A stretch of 64,000 nt of DNA from Portunus trituberculatus (Eukaryota; Arthropoda; Malacostraca; Decapoda; Portunidae): contig NC_059301.1 of the NCBI RefSeq assembly GCF_017591435.1, positions 10,518,049 through 10,582,048 on the forward strand, in the 5' to 3' direction. Both the position numbers and the translations under genes were made by a program. Below are positions 1-43,046 of this stretch, one piece after another; the first letter of the stretch is position 1, and every line of letters starts with the position of its first letter. Under the pieces are notes generated by a model, which did not search any database, was not told where the DNA came from, and was given only the letters and a program-made list of their open reading frames with translations.

Positions 1-18
1 TTATACTAACCGTTATTC

Positions 19-216
19 AATCCCTTCAGTACTGTGACGCATTTTTCCATGAGTTTTTGGTGTGATTAGACGATTTTATTCACATTAGGAAGGGTCTATG
101 GAGTGTAAAAGATTATTGGCTAGAGTCTTCACTATTTCAATCCCCACATAAGTTTCTGAAAATCACCAAACAGTAGGTAGAATGAATATGGAAACGTATC
201 CGGGTACTAAAGGGTT
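19..216. mobile_element. MITE, TTAA-type family, copy 1
   Basis: About 200 bp with imperfect terminal inverted repeats (CCCTTCAGTACTGTGACGC at the left, matching the inverted GGGTAC...AAAGGG end). It is the reverse complement of the 51471 copy. The right end abuts TTAA. Non-coding. Confidence 0.6.
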
Positions 217-2368
217 AAAGACCTGTGATGGACACTTCCGAATTGTGACTTGTCTTTGTCGCCACTTGTCTCTCGTCCTGAGCATATAAGATTTCCAAAA
301 ATGTGATGTCCATATCCCAATTTTGTTGTGCTCTTTAAATTTATGTAGCTCATGCCGTTTTACTTCTACAATGACTGTAGCTATGTGTTATTGTTCGTAC
401 CAGTAATGCAAGTATCAAACACATGTGAGGAAAATATATTAACAATAACAGTTTGGTAGTTCCATGAATCATAAGGGCACTGTCAGTTGCTACAATGTTT
501 ACTCTTCATCCCTTACAGACAAAAGTAAAAATGTTATCAGTAAAGAAAGAAATACATGTAGATTATCACCATCATAATAGCGTGACACTCCTCAACAACA
601 TAAAAGCACGTACCACATAAATTATGAATAATGGTGCTCACCAGTATGTTGATTGTCTGCAGGCTTTCATTTCTGAGTGACCATCTGCACTTTAAAGTCT
701 AGAGGTGTTGTTAAGGAGTTTATCTACCTGTTTTTCACACAAGTTTCACGGATTCCGACAGTGACTGCCGGGTGGAGGCGGATAAGTTAGCTGGTGAATC
801 TGGCAGCTTTCCCAGGCCAATGCGACTTCATCTCCATGCCCACAATACTTGGTGCCTTGATTGGCCTTCTTAGAATGTACACACTAATACCACATCATGT
901 TAAGCATCACCACACGTAATTCACATCTAAAACACAGGCGGCAAACTCTGCGGTGCTACAGTGTTCCCGTGGGCGGAGTTTGGCGGGAAAGCAGTGACAG
1001 GACGATGTAAACAAAACATCGCCAAAAGAAAATTAAATCCGGATCACAAAACGGAGAATATAATGTAAAAGCAAATAAATACATTGCTTTCTTACATGCA
1101 ACTGTGTAAGAAATTCTGATAGATCAACAATAAAGTACAATAAGCCATAAATAGAAGCTGCGTAAGATCAAATCGATCTAAAGAGCGACTTTGTGATGTG
1201 AGCGAGGGAAGAAAAGGTCACACACACACACACACACAGTCACACACTCATACCAAGACAGGTCGATGGCGTAGCGGGTCACCATGTAGCTGACCTAGTG
1301 TTCCTTAATACACGTTCCAGTCCCCTCCATTGCCTCACCCTTCACGCCAGGAACACTGAGGAACATGGTGAGCACTGAGGAGGAGGAGCAGGAATGGTGC
1401 ACTGAAGGGAAATAACCTTTTTATTGTTTCTTTCATTTTTGGGCCTTTGTTTGGTATGTAGTATTCCATGCCCATTTTGATGTTTTGCTATAGGACTGCC
1501 CTCATATCTATTGGTTCAGTTTGGCATGGTTTATTCATGGCTAATGGTAAGAGATTTAGTTTTATATGTATGGTGATTGCTTTCTTCTTCCTCTTCGTGT
1601 CTTGAGTACAGTCTGCAGGCTTCAAAGCAAATGCATATTACCCATTCTTGAATAAAGAGAAACTTTGCCTTCTTGAGCATATTCAAATTCACGTTGTCAT
1701 ACATTAGTCTCTTTGTAATGTGAATAAAATGTTATACCTAACTTCCTAACTCCATCCATGCTATGGCTACATCCAAGTCACACAGTAACAGTCAGAATTA
1801 ATGTGTGCACTGTATGAATACTTATTTTAGTTGTGCTATAACACTCACTAACCAACTTACTAACTCAAATCCTCACAACAACAACAGTACATCAAAGTAT
1901 TGGCTGTGCTTCAGTGTTGGATAAACAGCAGCAAAAGGCTTTTCAAAATTAGATATGATGAGTTACTATAACATAACTGAGGTACATCACACTCATAAAT
2001 ACTAGGAATGACTGACAAGACAGTGTCACCAAGGGGATTGAGTGATCAAGGTATACAATTGGAATAGGAGGAGCTGCCTCCTGCTGTGAGAGAGGTTGTG
2101 CATGTGTAGTATGATACAGAATGAAGAGCATGCTCACAGTATGTACAGTATAACTAGTAGCTAGTCATGATTTATTCTCATGCACAGAAAGAGATGGAAA
2201 TGCAAAGTGATTGTTATTATCAATATTACTATCAGTATCAGGGAATGAAAATTATAGTTCAAAAGTCTTACATGCAAATCTTTGTTTACTTCCAATATTA
2301 TAATCACTGCTTCATGTTCATTTCCCTAATAGATTACAGATTACCTAACTCATCTAATCTTTACCCAG
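217..2368. other. Upstream of pcnx4, no gene seen
   Basis: AT-rich, with a short (CA)n at 1219-1240 and no supported coding exon. A non-coding 5' exon is expected here; one donor-like site, ATG|GTGAGC at 1368, would splice in frame to 2369 but is unproven. Confidence 0.5.
970..990 (+). promoter_or_regulatory. Possible pcnx4 promoter element: GC box and E2F-like site
   Basis: GGGCGG at 971-976 and TTTGGCGGGAAA at 979-990 lie in a short GC-rich stretch 1.4 kb upstream of the start codon. This is the only promoter-like cluster I see in 217-2368. The non-coding first exon could not be placed. Confidence 0.25.
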
Positions 2369-2422
2369 AATGCGTTCTCAGCCACCACTGCCCGCCTGGC
2401 CTGGGCTGCGGCTCATCAAGGG

Positions 2423-29066
<26,644 letters not shown>

Positions 29067-29278
29067 CTCATGTAGAAAAATAAGTAAAGAGTGAGGGCAG
29101 GCTGATAGGAATGTGTTAGTTTGGTGTTCAGGTGAAGCTCATTTGTGATGGAATGTTTCAAGCAGGGAACTGCTTCCCAGATATCCCTTGTGTATTGTAT
29201 CTGCACATGTTCATATTTTTACTGTATCAAAGTCTAGGAAAAGGTGCTTGAATATTCAGTGTGTGTGTGTGTGTGTGG

Positions 29279-29571
29279 TGTTTCACTGTTTGATCTGCTG
29301 CAGTCTCTGATGAGACAGCCAGACGTTACCCTACGGAGCGAGCTCAGAGCTCATTATATCCGATCTTCGGATAGGCCTGAGACCAGGCACACACCACACA
29401 CCGGGACAACAAGGTCACAACTCCTTGATTTACATCCCGTATCTACTCACTGCTAGGTGAACAGGGGTTACACGTGAAAGGAGACACACCCAAATATCTC
29501 CACCCGGCAGGGAATTGAACCCCGGTCCTCTGGCTTGTGAAACCAGCGCTCTAACCACTGAGCTACCGGGC
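29279..29571 (-). mobile_element. SINE-a, full length, 210 bp after the pcnx4 stop
   Basis: Complete: tRNA head (A box TAGCTCAGTGG, B box GGTTCAATTCC on the minus strand), core and 3' end TTTCACTGTTTGATC. (GT)n on both sides. Probably within the pcnx4 3' UTR. Confidence 0.88.
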
Positions 29572-29606
29572 GTGTGTGTGTGTGTGTGTGTGTATGTGTG
29601 TATGTT

Positions 29607-29642
<36 letters not shown>
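29572..29642. repeat. (GT)n between two SINEs
   Basis: GT tract with a few A interruptions; further short GT tracts flank the pair at 29264-29277 and 29911-29941. Confidence 0.95.
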
Positions 29643-29646
<4 letters not shown>

Positions 29647-29910
29647 GTATTCATGGTCGCTCTCTGGTCAGCCAGCCAGCCTTCCCCATTACGGAGCAAG
29701 CTCAGAGCTCATAGACCGATCTTCCGGTAGGGTTGAGACCATACCACACTTCACACATTTGGAAAGCAAGGCCACAAGACCTCAAATAACAACTCATACC
29801 TACCTGCTGCTAGGTGAACAGGAGCTACACATTAAGAGACTCTCCCACATGTCTCGCCACACCTGGGACTCAAACCCGGGCATTCTCGGTTGTGAGCTGA
29901 GTGTACTAAT
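29643..29910 (-). mobile_element. SINE-b, near full length
   Basis: Minus-strand B box GGGTTTGAGTCCC near 29870, core GAGCTCATAGACCGATC, 3' end at 29643. Separated from the preceding SINE-a only by (GT)n. Confidence 0.8.
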
Positions 29911-30713
29911 GTGTGTGTGTGTGTGTGTGTGTCTGTGTGTGCGCATTGTCTGTGTGTGCATGCACACACACGCATGCATGCATGTATGTACTTGTACGTA
30001 TAAGTTAACATTTGCTCATACACTTTTCCTAGAGGCCATACTTCTTAACTCCTCTCCCCTTTTGGTATTGCAGCAGATTGATCTATTGAAATTCCTACCA
30101 CTTTCCCACATTTTGACATGTATCACAAAGTTTAGCAAAAGTTTTCTTCAAACTACCCTCTAAAAAAATGCTGAAATGCCACTCCCAAAGACAGAAATAG
30201 GAAAATGAAAAGAAAAGTAGTCAAAATGCTTTTTCCATTCATCTTATGACACTTCCTTGCTATCTACAAAAGCATTTTTTCCCATTTTGCACTCCCACAT
30301 TCCTATCTTTGCTCTTTCTTTTCTCACTTCCTAAAAAAAAGAAAAAAAAACTTGTTCTCATTGAAATTAAGAAAAAGTCAAGGATGTTGGGTGTATCCCC
30401 AAGGCAATCAGAAATGTAAGTACTGTGCTACAGTAATTGCTTTAGGTAATTTAAATGGCAAAATTGAAGGCTTGTTTATCCAGTTAGTCATTGATAAAGG
30501 ATGACAGCCATAGCTTATGGTGACATTGAAATATCCCAAGTATAGAAAATATAAAGAAATTAAATAAGTTAAGGCAAAGATATGCAGCACATGAGTGGCA
30601 ATGAAGTCTTAGCCTGATGATGAAATATTCTACAGATTTAAAAGTGTGAGCCAAAGAACATACTGTTTCTGTATATAAAAAGAATTAACAGCCATCTTTA
30701 GATTGAAGTTGAG

Positions 30714-30770
30714 AATAAAAACAGTAAAGGTAACAATAAAGTACCTGTTGTCGGTGGTTGCAGACACTTT
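30714..30770 (+). terminator. Possible pcnx4 polyadenylation site
   Basis: Two AATAAA hexamers (30714-30719, 30735-30740) followed by a GT-rich stretch from 30748. If used, the 3' UTR is about 1.7 kb and contains two SINEs. Earlier weaker signals cannot be excluded. Confidence 0.3.
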
Positions 30771-31562
30771 TTTGTGAGTGGATGTTGTATAGATTGAAAG
30801 TCAGATCTAGACTGTGAATGCATAAGTTAATTTAGGGAAAATGTATAATGACACCTAAGGCCCATAACTGAGGGACAGCCTGTCTTGGGAGCATTTTTTT
30901 TTTTTTTTTTTTTTTTTATCTCAAAGCTATTTTTTATGTAATAGGGGAAAACTGACCAAGAACAATATAATATTAAGAAAATAATGGACTTGTAGTGTGT
31001 GGAGTTGATAGTAACAAAAGTTATCTTTAGAGTGCAGGATGCAATTGTACTCCATGTTCTTGAGATGCAGAAGGAAATAAGCAGTTGAGACCTGCAGAAG
31101 GTCATCAGTAGATATACAGCACCCTCTCCTTGGAAGTAAATTAGCCATAGCAGTAGGTATCTGTTGCATTATCTCGTGCCTTAGACCTTTTTATTTTAAT
31201 GAAATAGGAAGATAATTATAATACCAAATCTTCAGTCTAAATGTGTGAAAAAGACAAATTATTTACATATATTCATCCTCATGACTGTTGACATGTGCAT
31301 GGAGATGTGCTCTTATTGATAGCTTTAAAAACAAGCACATTGTATAAGATTATTGAAGATAGTTTGAGAGTATAAAGAATTGTAGATATGGCAAGAACAC
31401 TATGAGTTATCAGTCAGCTGCTTGGCAAGAGAGAGATGGAGGCCTTGAATCTCTTCATACTGATTGCATGTGCCACTTCCACTGATCTTTTGTTGCATGT
31501 AGAAAACCTTTTGAACATGCTTATCTGCTCTTCTCTTGTTGAGTTTCTGTTTTATATTCATA

Positions 31563-31637
<75 letters not shown>
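31563..31637. repeat. (GT)n microsatellite, no adjoining element
   Basis: 75 bases of GT in intergenic DNA. Confidence 0.97.
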
Positions 31638-31638
<1 letters not shown>

Positions 31639-32127
31639 TGAAAAGAAGTGTGTTAAGGGAATGTGTCTGTTCAACACTTGTTATGCCCAATTTATCATTT
31701 AGGCATGAGTGGTAAGGAAAGACTACTTCTTGCTGCTGAATACCACAAGGGAACTGCTGGGGTAGACAGTAACACTGGTGATGAATATTGATCTCATAGG
31801 TTAGGTGATTAATTGATCTTATGATTGTTAATATAGTGTTTAAGAAATTGGTTGCACGGTAATTTAGTATATTTCAGTGTCAACACTCAAAAGAGAGATA
31901 ACATTATAGGTATGTGTGTTTCTTCTATACAATTACTCATTGGTTTATCTCCATTCATTTTATTGTAGAATGGAAGAAAATTCAATCATGTTTGAGTATT
32001 TTGGGTGTCACCAGCTGTGCTGTATTTAGTGTCTTTTGTCCTTTATTCTTTGAAGTAGTGGACAGACATGGTGTTGATGTTGACTGGTGTCTGATTAATC
32101 TCTTGATCATCTACGTTCTTTGGTGAA

Positions 32128-32191
32128 ATGCACCAGATAATATGATAAATAATTTTCAAGCACCAGAGAATATAATAAATAATTTTCAAGC
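32128..32191. repeat. 32-bp direct tandem duplication
   Basis: Two adjacent copies of CACCAGAKAATATRATAAAT followed by AATTTTCAAG, differing at few bases. Confidence 0.8.
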
Positions 32192-33656
32192 TTGTCAAAA
32201 GAGAAAGGCTTGTCAGGGACCATGAGTTGTTTTGGCAATGATGGTGGTAGTTTGTATGCTAATAATTACCCACTTAAGACTCAATCACATGTACATTATG
32301 AAATAGCTTGTAAGAATTTAGCTTGGTGCAAGAACAGAATATTTTATATTTCTAAACCAAAGAACAAGTGAATACACACAAATAGCCATGTTTGTTGTGA
32401 TGCACATACCAGTACTGTAGGCTCTCCAGATGCATATTAGATCTTTTGAAAACAGCAGGCAGGCAACATGAGTGTTAGTATAGTAATTTGTAAGGATTAT
32501 CCAGTGAAACACATGTTTGAACATCCTAGAGATATTCTGCACTTACTTGAGATAATATGCAGATTCCTTAGGATGTTTTTTGATTGGTTGCTTCTATTAT
32601 TAGGTAGAGGAAAGTCAAATTAAAATCTTTGAGCACAAATTAATAGCTGAATGTTGAATGCTACTTTAGGTGCAGAGGCTGAAGAAAATTACAGTTGAAC
32701 ATAATTTATTTTGATTAATTAATTAGTCTATTTATTTACTTATTTATTTTTCTTACAACATAATGCCAAAGAAAAATTCACTGTATGTACACAGCTCCTT
32801 CAGTAGCTTGTGCTGGATACCTCACCAACTTGTAACTCAGTCCTTGAGTCACCCACTCAGCTGTATTTCTTCCTGTACAGCTGTCCAGAATAGATGTTCT
32901 GATGTATTGTTCTTATGAGGACTATTTTCAAAACCCACAGTGATGATTAGTCAGACTATCATGGGTTTGTATTTTCCCATTGAAGGGACACAATCTTTTG
33001 TTCAATTATTACTCTAGTCACGAAAGTATCTTTGAAAATGTAACTTTCCCTGCACATTCTTAAAAAGTAATGATAAATATGCACAGAAGTGTATAGGAAT
33101 ATGAGTTTAGTATTTACTTTGTGTGACTCAGTTCATATCATGGCCTTGATTCACACATCATGGTCCTCAGCCAATGGTGGTTGAAGTAGCTCACTAATAC
33201 ATAGTCTGTAATGGAAGTGGGAGTAATGCTAGTCATTTAACAAGTAAGTTGTCTCTGAATGGAGAGGTAAGGAGTAGAAATGGAAGTGTTTTGAACACTT
33301 ACCATGACAAGTACAAATGCATTCTGTTCTGGCTGTTTCAAAGCAATAGAATATTAGTTAAATCTTTCATTAATGTTGTGTTAGTCCTTATTTGCAATAT
33401 ATGTATACTGGCTTTTGCATTAATTGTCTGCAACCATTTCTGTGATAGCAGATTATTGTGATGCTTGTAGGTACCTGTTTAATTTTAATGCTACATTATT
33501 GTTATTGTTATTTATTTTAATTACAGTTCAAGGTGGAGGTTGAAAGTGTGACATGGGGATATGTTAATGATTTCAATATATCAGAAAGTTATAGTATGTT
33601 ATTTGGTACTGGGGTCAGTGGTGATGGCTTCACCTGGTCAAGATTTGTTGATCTCA

Positions 33657-33659
33657 CAC

Positions 33660-33690
<31 letters not shown>
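33657..33690. repeat. (CA)n, 5' flank of LINE-A copy 3
   Basis: Matches the 3' flank (CA)n at 36781-36879. Confidence 0.95.
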
Positions 33691-36880
<3,190 letters not shown>

Positions 36881-36887
36881 TCCCTCA

Positions 36888-37095
36888 GTGTAATTCACCT
36901 CAGTTGTCTGCTGGTCACCCAGCCAGCCCTCCCCATTACGGAGCGAGCTCAGAGCTCATAGATTGATCTTTGGGTAGGACTGAGACCACAACACACTCCA
37001 CACACCGAGAAAGCGAGGCCACAACCCTCGAGTTACATCCCATACCTATTTACTGCTAAGTGAACAGGGGCTACATATTAAAAGGCTTGCCCTTG
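36888..37095 (-). mobile_element. SINE-b, 5' truncated
   Basis: GTAATTCACCTCAGTTGTCT at the 3' end, then core to AAAGGCTTGCCC; (GT)n follows at 37096. Its left flank is the (CA)n tail of the LINE-A copy. Confidence 0.8.
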
Positions 37096-37096
37096 T

Positions 37097-37127
<31 letters not shown>

Positions 37128-37541
37128 CATGTGCGCACGCGCGCTTAATATTATGCTTATTTCTTTATTTCTGAAACACGCATTTCAAGAAGCTTACTTG
37201 TAGAGAGAGCCGCTGCTCACGTGATTGGCTGAAGGGCCCTGGGGAGCTGTAACATGGCCACTCCTCACTACACGCTGTTGCCAGTTTCGAAATACAGCTA
37301 GCCTTTATTTTATTAGTCCAACAAATATTTAACTTAGACAATAGTACGTACCTGAAAATATAAGGACTTAAAGAAAACAAAAACCAAGTATTTCTTATTG
37401 CTTTTATTTAACAAAATAGGTAGGTAATTTTTAAAACATGCCTAGTAAAATGTGGCTGGGTGCACTAATTGACACGTGGCACTGTCAGTAAACATTCGAC
37501 AGCTGTAGAGAGAAAAGCCTGCTCTGTCATATAGCCAATAA

Positions 37542-37643
<102 letters not shown>

Positions 37644-37917
37644 TGCATGTGTGGCTGCAGTATGAATTCCAAGGTACCGTGGCCCATAATGTTCAGGGTT
37701 AAAGGGTTGTATTTTATGTTCAGTATATGAGATGACCCCTTGATTGAGCCTAAAAATTGACAAAAAAGCTCGTCTAATACTCCAGCATAAATGGTAAACC
37801 TTGAACAAGGCACTGTAGATGTATAAGATAGCCCATGCTAGGAATATTAATGAATCTAAAGCCAATCAGGTTATTAAATGATATGGAGATAGATGTATAG
37901 CTCTGTAAGTATGTCAG

Positions 37918-38062
<145 letters not shown>

Positions 38063-38603
38063 TCCTTTCTACTGACTGGATCTAGTATATTTTAGTTCTA
38101 ATTCCTTAGTTTCTGGTTACCTGTGAGTGCAGCTGAAGTGATGCCCAAAATCTTAATAAAAATCAGTGGGACATTTTTTTTTTATTCCAGAACTCATATA
38201 TGCCATCTATACACTCAATCATGCTTTTTTTTTTTTTTTTTTTTTTCTCCTTCACTAAATGTTCTAGCTGTCATGTTCTTTGCCTCATGCTTTGCAGGCA
38301 GATAGTCTCACCATAGTGGTGGACAGACTATTAACACTGTACACTTGCTCATATTGACAGGCATCCTTGCATTATTATTATTATTATTATTGTTATCCAG
38401 CAACATGCTTTGGATATTTCCAAGACTGTGTATTTGCCCTCAGAGTGAATTTTGATGGCCAGGGAATGAAACATCCCTGACTACAGTACCAAAATTAATG
38501 ATCTTCACCCTTCAGAAAACATACCAATATCTTTCAGAATCTTGATATTGAAGCATAATTATGATTAAGCTGAAGCAAAATGGAAAAATTATATTTTATG
38601 TTG

Positions 38604-38863
<260 letters not shown>

Positions 38864-40320
38864 GCAGTAGAGTTTGTGAATTGAGGCTCCTTTTGGAATT
38901 CAATGAAATTAGCAGTGTTGTGTGGTTCTTGTGAACAAATATGTGCCTGAGAAGATGGTGGCATTTCTTTTGTAAAAACAGTTGTCCAAAGTTATGATGC
39001 AACATTCCATTAAATATTTCAGGCAAAAAATAGTAACTTCAACATAAAGCCATCCCTGATTTTTGCTTTTTTTACCAGAACTTAATGTAAAATAATTAAT
39101 CAGTTTATATTTGCTTTATAGACATGAAATTAAGCAGTAGTTGTGACATCACTAGCATCTGGAGCAACTGTGCATATATGTGCCCTTATCCCTACCTGAT
39201 ATTTTGTTGGATAACCCTTCCCTTGACATGGTACTGTGCTGTTGAAAAGGAATACTACTTCATCCTCACTCAAATTATTCCACATTATGAGGAACCTAAT
39301 TTGTCAGTTTATTTTTTTATTTTTTTTATTAAGGACAACATTTTTTCAGTGAGATATATTCAGGGCCACTTGTAGGCTTTGAAATAATCTAAGCCACAAT
39401 ATTGTAACCTCTCCTTCTTTGAGTTAAGGGGAAAGTCCAACATCGAAATATGAATAAATTTTAAAAACAGACAAAATTGAGTTTTATGTTGTCACAGCAC
39501 CTGCTGGCTCAGAGGCATCAAGTGGTGGTGTATTTTTTTTGTCAATTATAATTGTAAATGTCCCTAATATTGGATTTGTAAACCTTATGTGTGGGCATAG
39601 CACACAGTCTGTGAATTAAGCGACTCAGTTGGAGTCTCTCCCTGTGTGTGGTTTGAGTGGCAAGCTACTCAGTGCACTCATTGGACGAGGCTGCTTGTTA
39701 CTTCTCTTTTTCTGAATCTCTTCCATTTCCATAATGTATAGAGTATGAGTAATTATGATACTTTTGTAATGCTCATATAATGTTTTATCAAGACTTCAAA
39801 TGCAATTTTAAACTTTGTTAAACTTCTCTTAATCCTCCAATTTACTGTGCCACTTTCCATTTGTTAAAGCAGTGCTCCAACTCACTAAGTCAAAATGTTT
39901 TTCCATCATTCAGAATAACATTTTCTTTAAAAACTTTGATTCCCCATCTCATGAGCAGAAAATATATCAATTTATCAGGGTGGTTTACATGTGCCATTAA
40001 AAACTTGCCATTATAGCCATCATTGCTGCATCTTTGTGGTAGGGAACGCACTCAATCTCACCACTTGTCACAGTGAACGTGACTATCTGACCAAAATACA
40101 GCTATCTTTATAGCCAGAAATGCTTGTGTGCAGTGTGGCAGGAAGCAGGTTCAGATTCTTGAAATTATCAATAGGCAGTTGTTATTGACTTATTTTGTAA
40201 TAAACTCAATATATGTCTTTGTTACTGACTACATGAAGGAGTTTGCTAACAAGCAGGTTATAACTAGCTGGCAGTAATGGAGTCATCTAGTATCATATCA
40301 AGATTACAATACATACATTG

Positions 40321-40354
<34 letters not shown>

Positions 40355-40356
<2 letters not shown>

Positions 40357-40643
40357 CCCGGTAGCTCAGTGGTTAGAGCGCTGGCTTCACAAGCCAGTAG
40401 CCCGGGGTTCGATTCCTCAGCCGGGTGGAGATATTTGGGTGTGTTTCACGTGTAGCCCCTGTTCACCTAACAGTGAGTAGGTACGGGATGTAAATCGAGG
40501 AGTTGTGACCTTGTTGTCCCGGTGTGTGGTGTGTGCCTGGTCTCAGGCCTATCCGAAGATCGGAAACAATGAGCTCTGAGCTCGTTCCATAGGGTAACAT
40601 CTGGCTGTCTCATCAGAGACTGCAGCAGATAAAACAGTGAATT
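40355..40643 (+). mobile_element. SINE-a, full-length reference copy
   Basis: tRNA-Val-like head 40355-40428: A box TAGCTCAGTGG, anticodon arm CTGGC-TTCACAA-GCCAG (anticodon CAC), B box GGTTCGATTCC. A 215-bp body follows, ending CAGTGAATTAC. (CA)n on both sides. Confidence 0.9.
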
Positions 40644-40644
40644 A

Positions 40645-40647
40645 CAC

Positions 40648-40719
<72 letters not shown>
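40645..40719. repeat. (CA)n, 3' flank of full-length SINE-a
   Basis: The 5' flank is (CA)n at 40325-40354. Confidence 0.97.
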
Positions 40720-40723
<4 letters not shown>

Positions 40724-41712
40724 TGGCATAGATGTAAACCAGTTATTACCTGTAGTCCTGTACACTTCCAAACAATCAATAAGAACATAATAAAATGAGG
40801 GAAGCTGCAAGAGGCTGTCAGGCCTACATGTGGCAGGTTGTTAAAATAAAAGAACTAACTTAATCAATAAAGCTCATATCTACAAATATACATTTCTACC
40901 AAAAACTGTAAAACTTCATGAGATGTAGTAATACCTGAGGTTGCTTCAATTAATTAAGTTTTACATGTCTTTGAAACCTGTTGTATTTTCTGAGCTCATG
41001 CAGTGGCTGTCATTTCTGGCTAAACAAGGCCTCAAAATGCATATGTGTATAGAACATTTTGTTTTTAAAATAACCTGCATTTTTGCCTCTAGCAATATTT
41101 GTAGAAACTTGTGTTACACCCTGTAATGTGACATGTCACATAGCCACTCCTATCAAGAGTATGGAAGGACTGATAATGTGACTAAGAGAATATTTACGAG
41201 TAGTGGATGCAGTCAGGTGTAGAATGAGACAATATAATGTCGGGACTATGAAAAAGAAAGGGAAAATGAAAACATTAAAGCATGCAAGAACATGAATAAA
41301 TGAAGATTTCTATTGCAGCCATCCCTTGGTGGGTGTTTTTGGGAACATTTATCATACATAGATAGATAGATAGATTCAGTTAAATTACAACATTTCAATA
41401 TGATAGTGAAATCCTTGTTATTACTGGTATTCCTCAACCAAGAAGCTTTACATTGTGTTCAAGTTCTATCTGTTGCTCACAAAAGCTTTGATTCCTCTAT
41501 TGTTATAAACACCAAATAGTACCACAAGAAAATATCTTCTTATATCAATTTTTCTCAGCAAACAGCAAAAGAAGATGGATGAAAAAAGTTTCATTCAACA
41601 ACAATTTACACAAAAGTGCAAAAGAAAAAAAAGCTATAGCAACAGACAACAGTTATGAGAGTAGTGAACAGTGTTAGAACAAAGTGGTTTGTCTCCACTC
41701 TAAAGAGAACAC

Positions 41713-42262
41713 CTGCTGACACCCTGGTGTGTCCCAGTGTGTCTGGCACTGACCCTTCTCCTTCTGGTGCATCCCAGTGTGTCTGGCACTGACCTTCTTG
41801 GTGTGTCCCAGTGTGCCTGGCACTGACCCTCCTGCTGTGTCCTAGTGTGCCTGGCACTGACCCCCCTCCTCCTGCTGTGTGTGTCCCAGTGTGTCTGGCA
41901 CTGACACCCCTCCTCCTGCTGTGTCCCAGTGTGTCTGGCACTGACACCCCTCCTCCTGGTGTGTCCCAGTGTGTTTGGCACTGACGTCCCTCCTCCTGGT
42001 GTGTCCCATTGTGCCTGGCACTGACCTCCCTCCTCCTAGTGTGTCCCATTGTGCCTGGCACTGACCCCTCTGGTGTGTTTCAATGTGCCTGGCACTAACC
42101 CTCCTCCTCCTGGTGTGTCCCAATGTGCTTGGCACTGACCACCTCCTCCTCCTGGTATGTCCCAGTGTGTCTGGCATTGACCTTCCTTCTGTGTCCCAGT
42201 GTGTCTGGCATTGACCTTCCTTCTGTGTCCCAGTGTGTCTGGCATTGACCCTCCTTATGTGT
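41713..42262. repeat. Minisatellite, 14 units of 31-46 bp
   Basis: Unit built on GTGTGTCCCAGTGTGTCTGG followed by CACTGAC and a CCTCCTCCTG-type spacer of variable length. Strong purine/pyrimidine asymmetry. Open frames in it are by-products of the period. Confidence 0.92.
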
Positions 42263-42405
42263 TCCAGTGTGCTTAGGTGTTCATAGTTGGCTCATTATTA
42301 AAAAAAATAATTGTGGTCATATGTGTGATGTTTCATGATATTTTTTTAGAGTTATATGAGATGAATTTGCTAACAATGATTGATCATGTTGATATGATAG
42401 ATTAA

Positions 42406-42407
<2 letters not shown>

Positions 42408-42449
<42 letters not shown>

Positions 42450-42454
42450 TGTGT
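42408..42454. repeat. (CT)n-(GT)n microsatellite
   Basis: 25 and 22 bases. Confidence 0.95.
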
Positions 42455-42755
42455 TGATTCAATAACAGTACTCGTTAGTTTATCCAGAAAAGAGACATGT
42501 AGATTTTGTTGATAGAAATTGGGATGAGATGTTGACACATTTGCGGTGGAATACATTTCATTAGGTTTTCATCATGTGCAGTGAATAATTGATTGCAGTG
42601 CTTGTCTCACTGAGGCTTTGTTTCTTTTATGGTGAGTGATGGATGGAGAAGCCATCCATCGCTTCCTTGCCTGTCACAGCATTGACGATTAAGGAAATAT
42701 TCTTGTGACTTGCTCCTGTGTTTGTCTCCTGCATAACAGAGAAAAGCATTTAGAC

Positions 42756-43046
42756 CAGTGGTCCTTAATCTTTTTCATTGCCCGTACCCCTTAATATCTC
42801 AGAAAAATTTTTCGTACCCCCTCCAATATAAATACTATACAAACATATGAAAAAGATTAGTGATAGTGTTTACAGCACTAGCTTAAAAAATTGAGACAAT
42901 TATAGTAAGAGAAAAATTAGGAAAATATGTTCTGCTTTCTCATGATAAATATACGGTACCATTGCACTGGCTGCCATGTCTCGTACCCCTAGGTTTAAGG
43001 TTTCGTACCCCTTGGGGGTACAGGTACCCCAGGTTAAGAACCACTG
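42756..43046. mobile_element. hAT-type MITE, 291 bp, with 8-bp target duplication
   Basis: Left end CAGTGGTCCTTAATC, right end GGTTAAGAACCACTG (inverted). Both ends carry GTACCCC motifs inside. Flanked by identical ATTTAGAC (42748-42755 and 43047-43054). The CAGTGGTTCTTAAC termini and the 8-bp duplication are hAT hallmarks. Non-autonomous: no transposase. Confidence 0.9.

Larger units (their letters stand above)
29942..33656. other. pcnx4 3' UTR and intergenic, no further gene
   Basis: AT-rich unique sequence. Apart from candidate poly(A) signals, one (GT)n and one short tandem duplication, I see no coding pattern on either strand. Confidence 0.6.
38862..41712. other. Intergenic, SINE-a plus unique sequence
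   Basis: Apart from the SINE and its CA flanks, nothing recognisable. No splice-bounded open frames resembling a protein family. Confidence 0.6.

Noticed and set aside
1365..1367. Upstream start codon of pcnx4 spliced to 2369
   Set aside because: ATG|GTGAGC would join in frame, but the family N-terminus aligns with the ATG at 2423, and a one-codon first exon without other support is not credible.
40355..40428. tRNA-Val gene
   Set aside because: It folds like a tRNA with anticodon CAC, but it continues into the same 215-bp body found in five other copies, lacks a matching acceptor stem end, and is flanked by CA repeats. It is a SINE head.
41606..42245. Minus-strand protein with repeated HTGTHQEE-like units
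   Set aside because: Period-driven frames of the minisatellite in all three phases; spacer lengths are not multiples of three.
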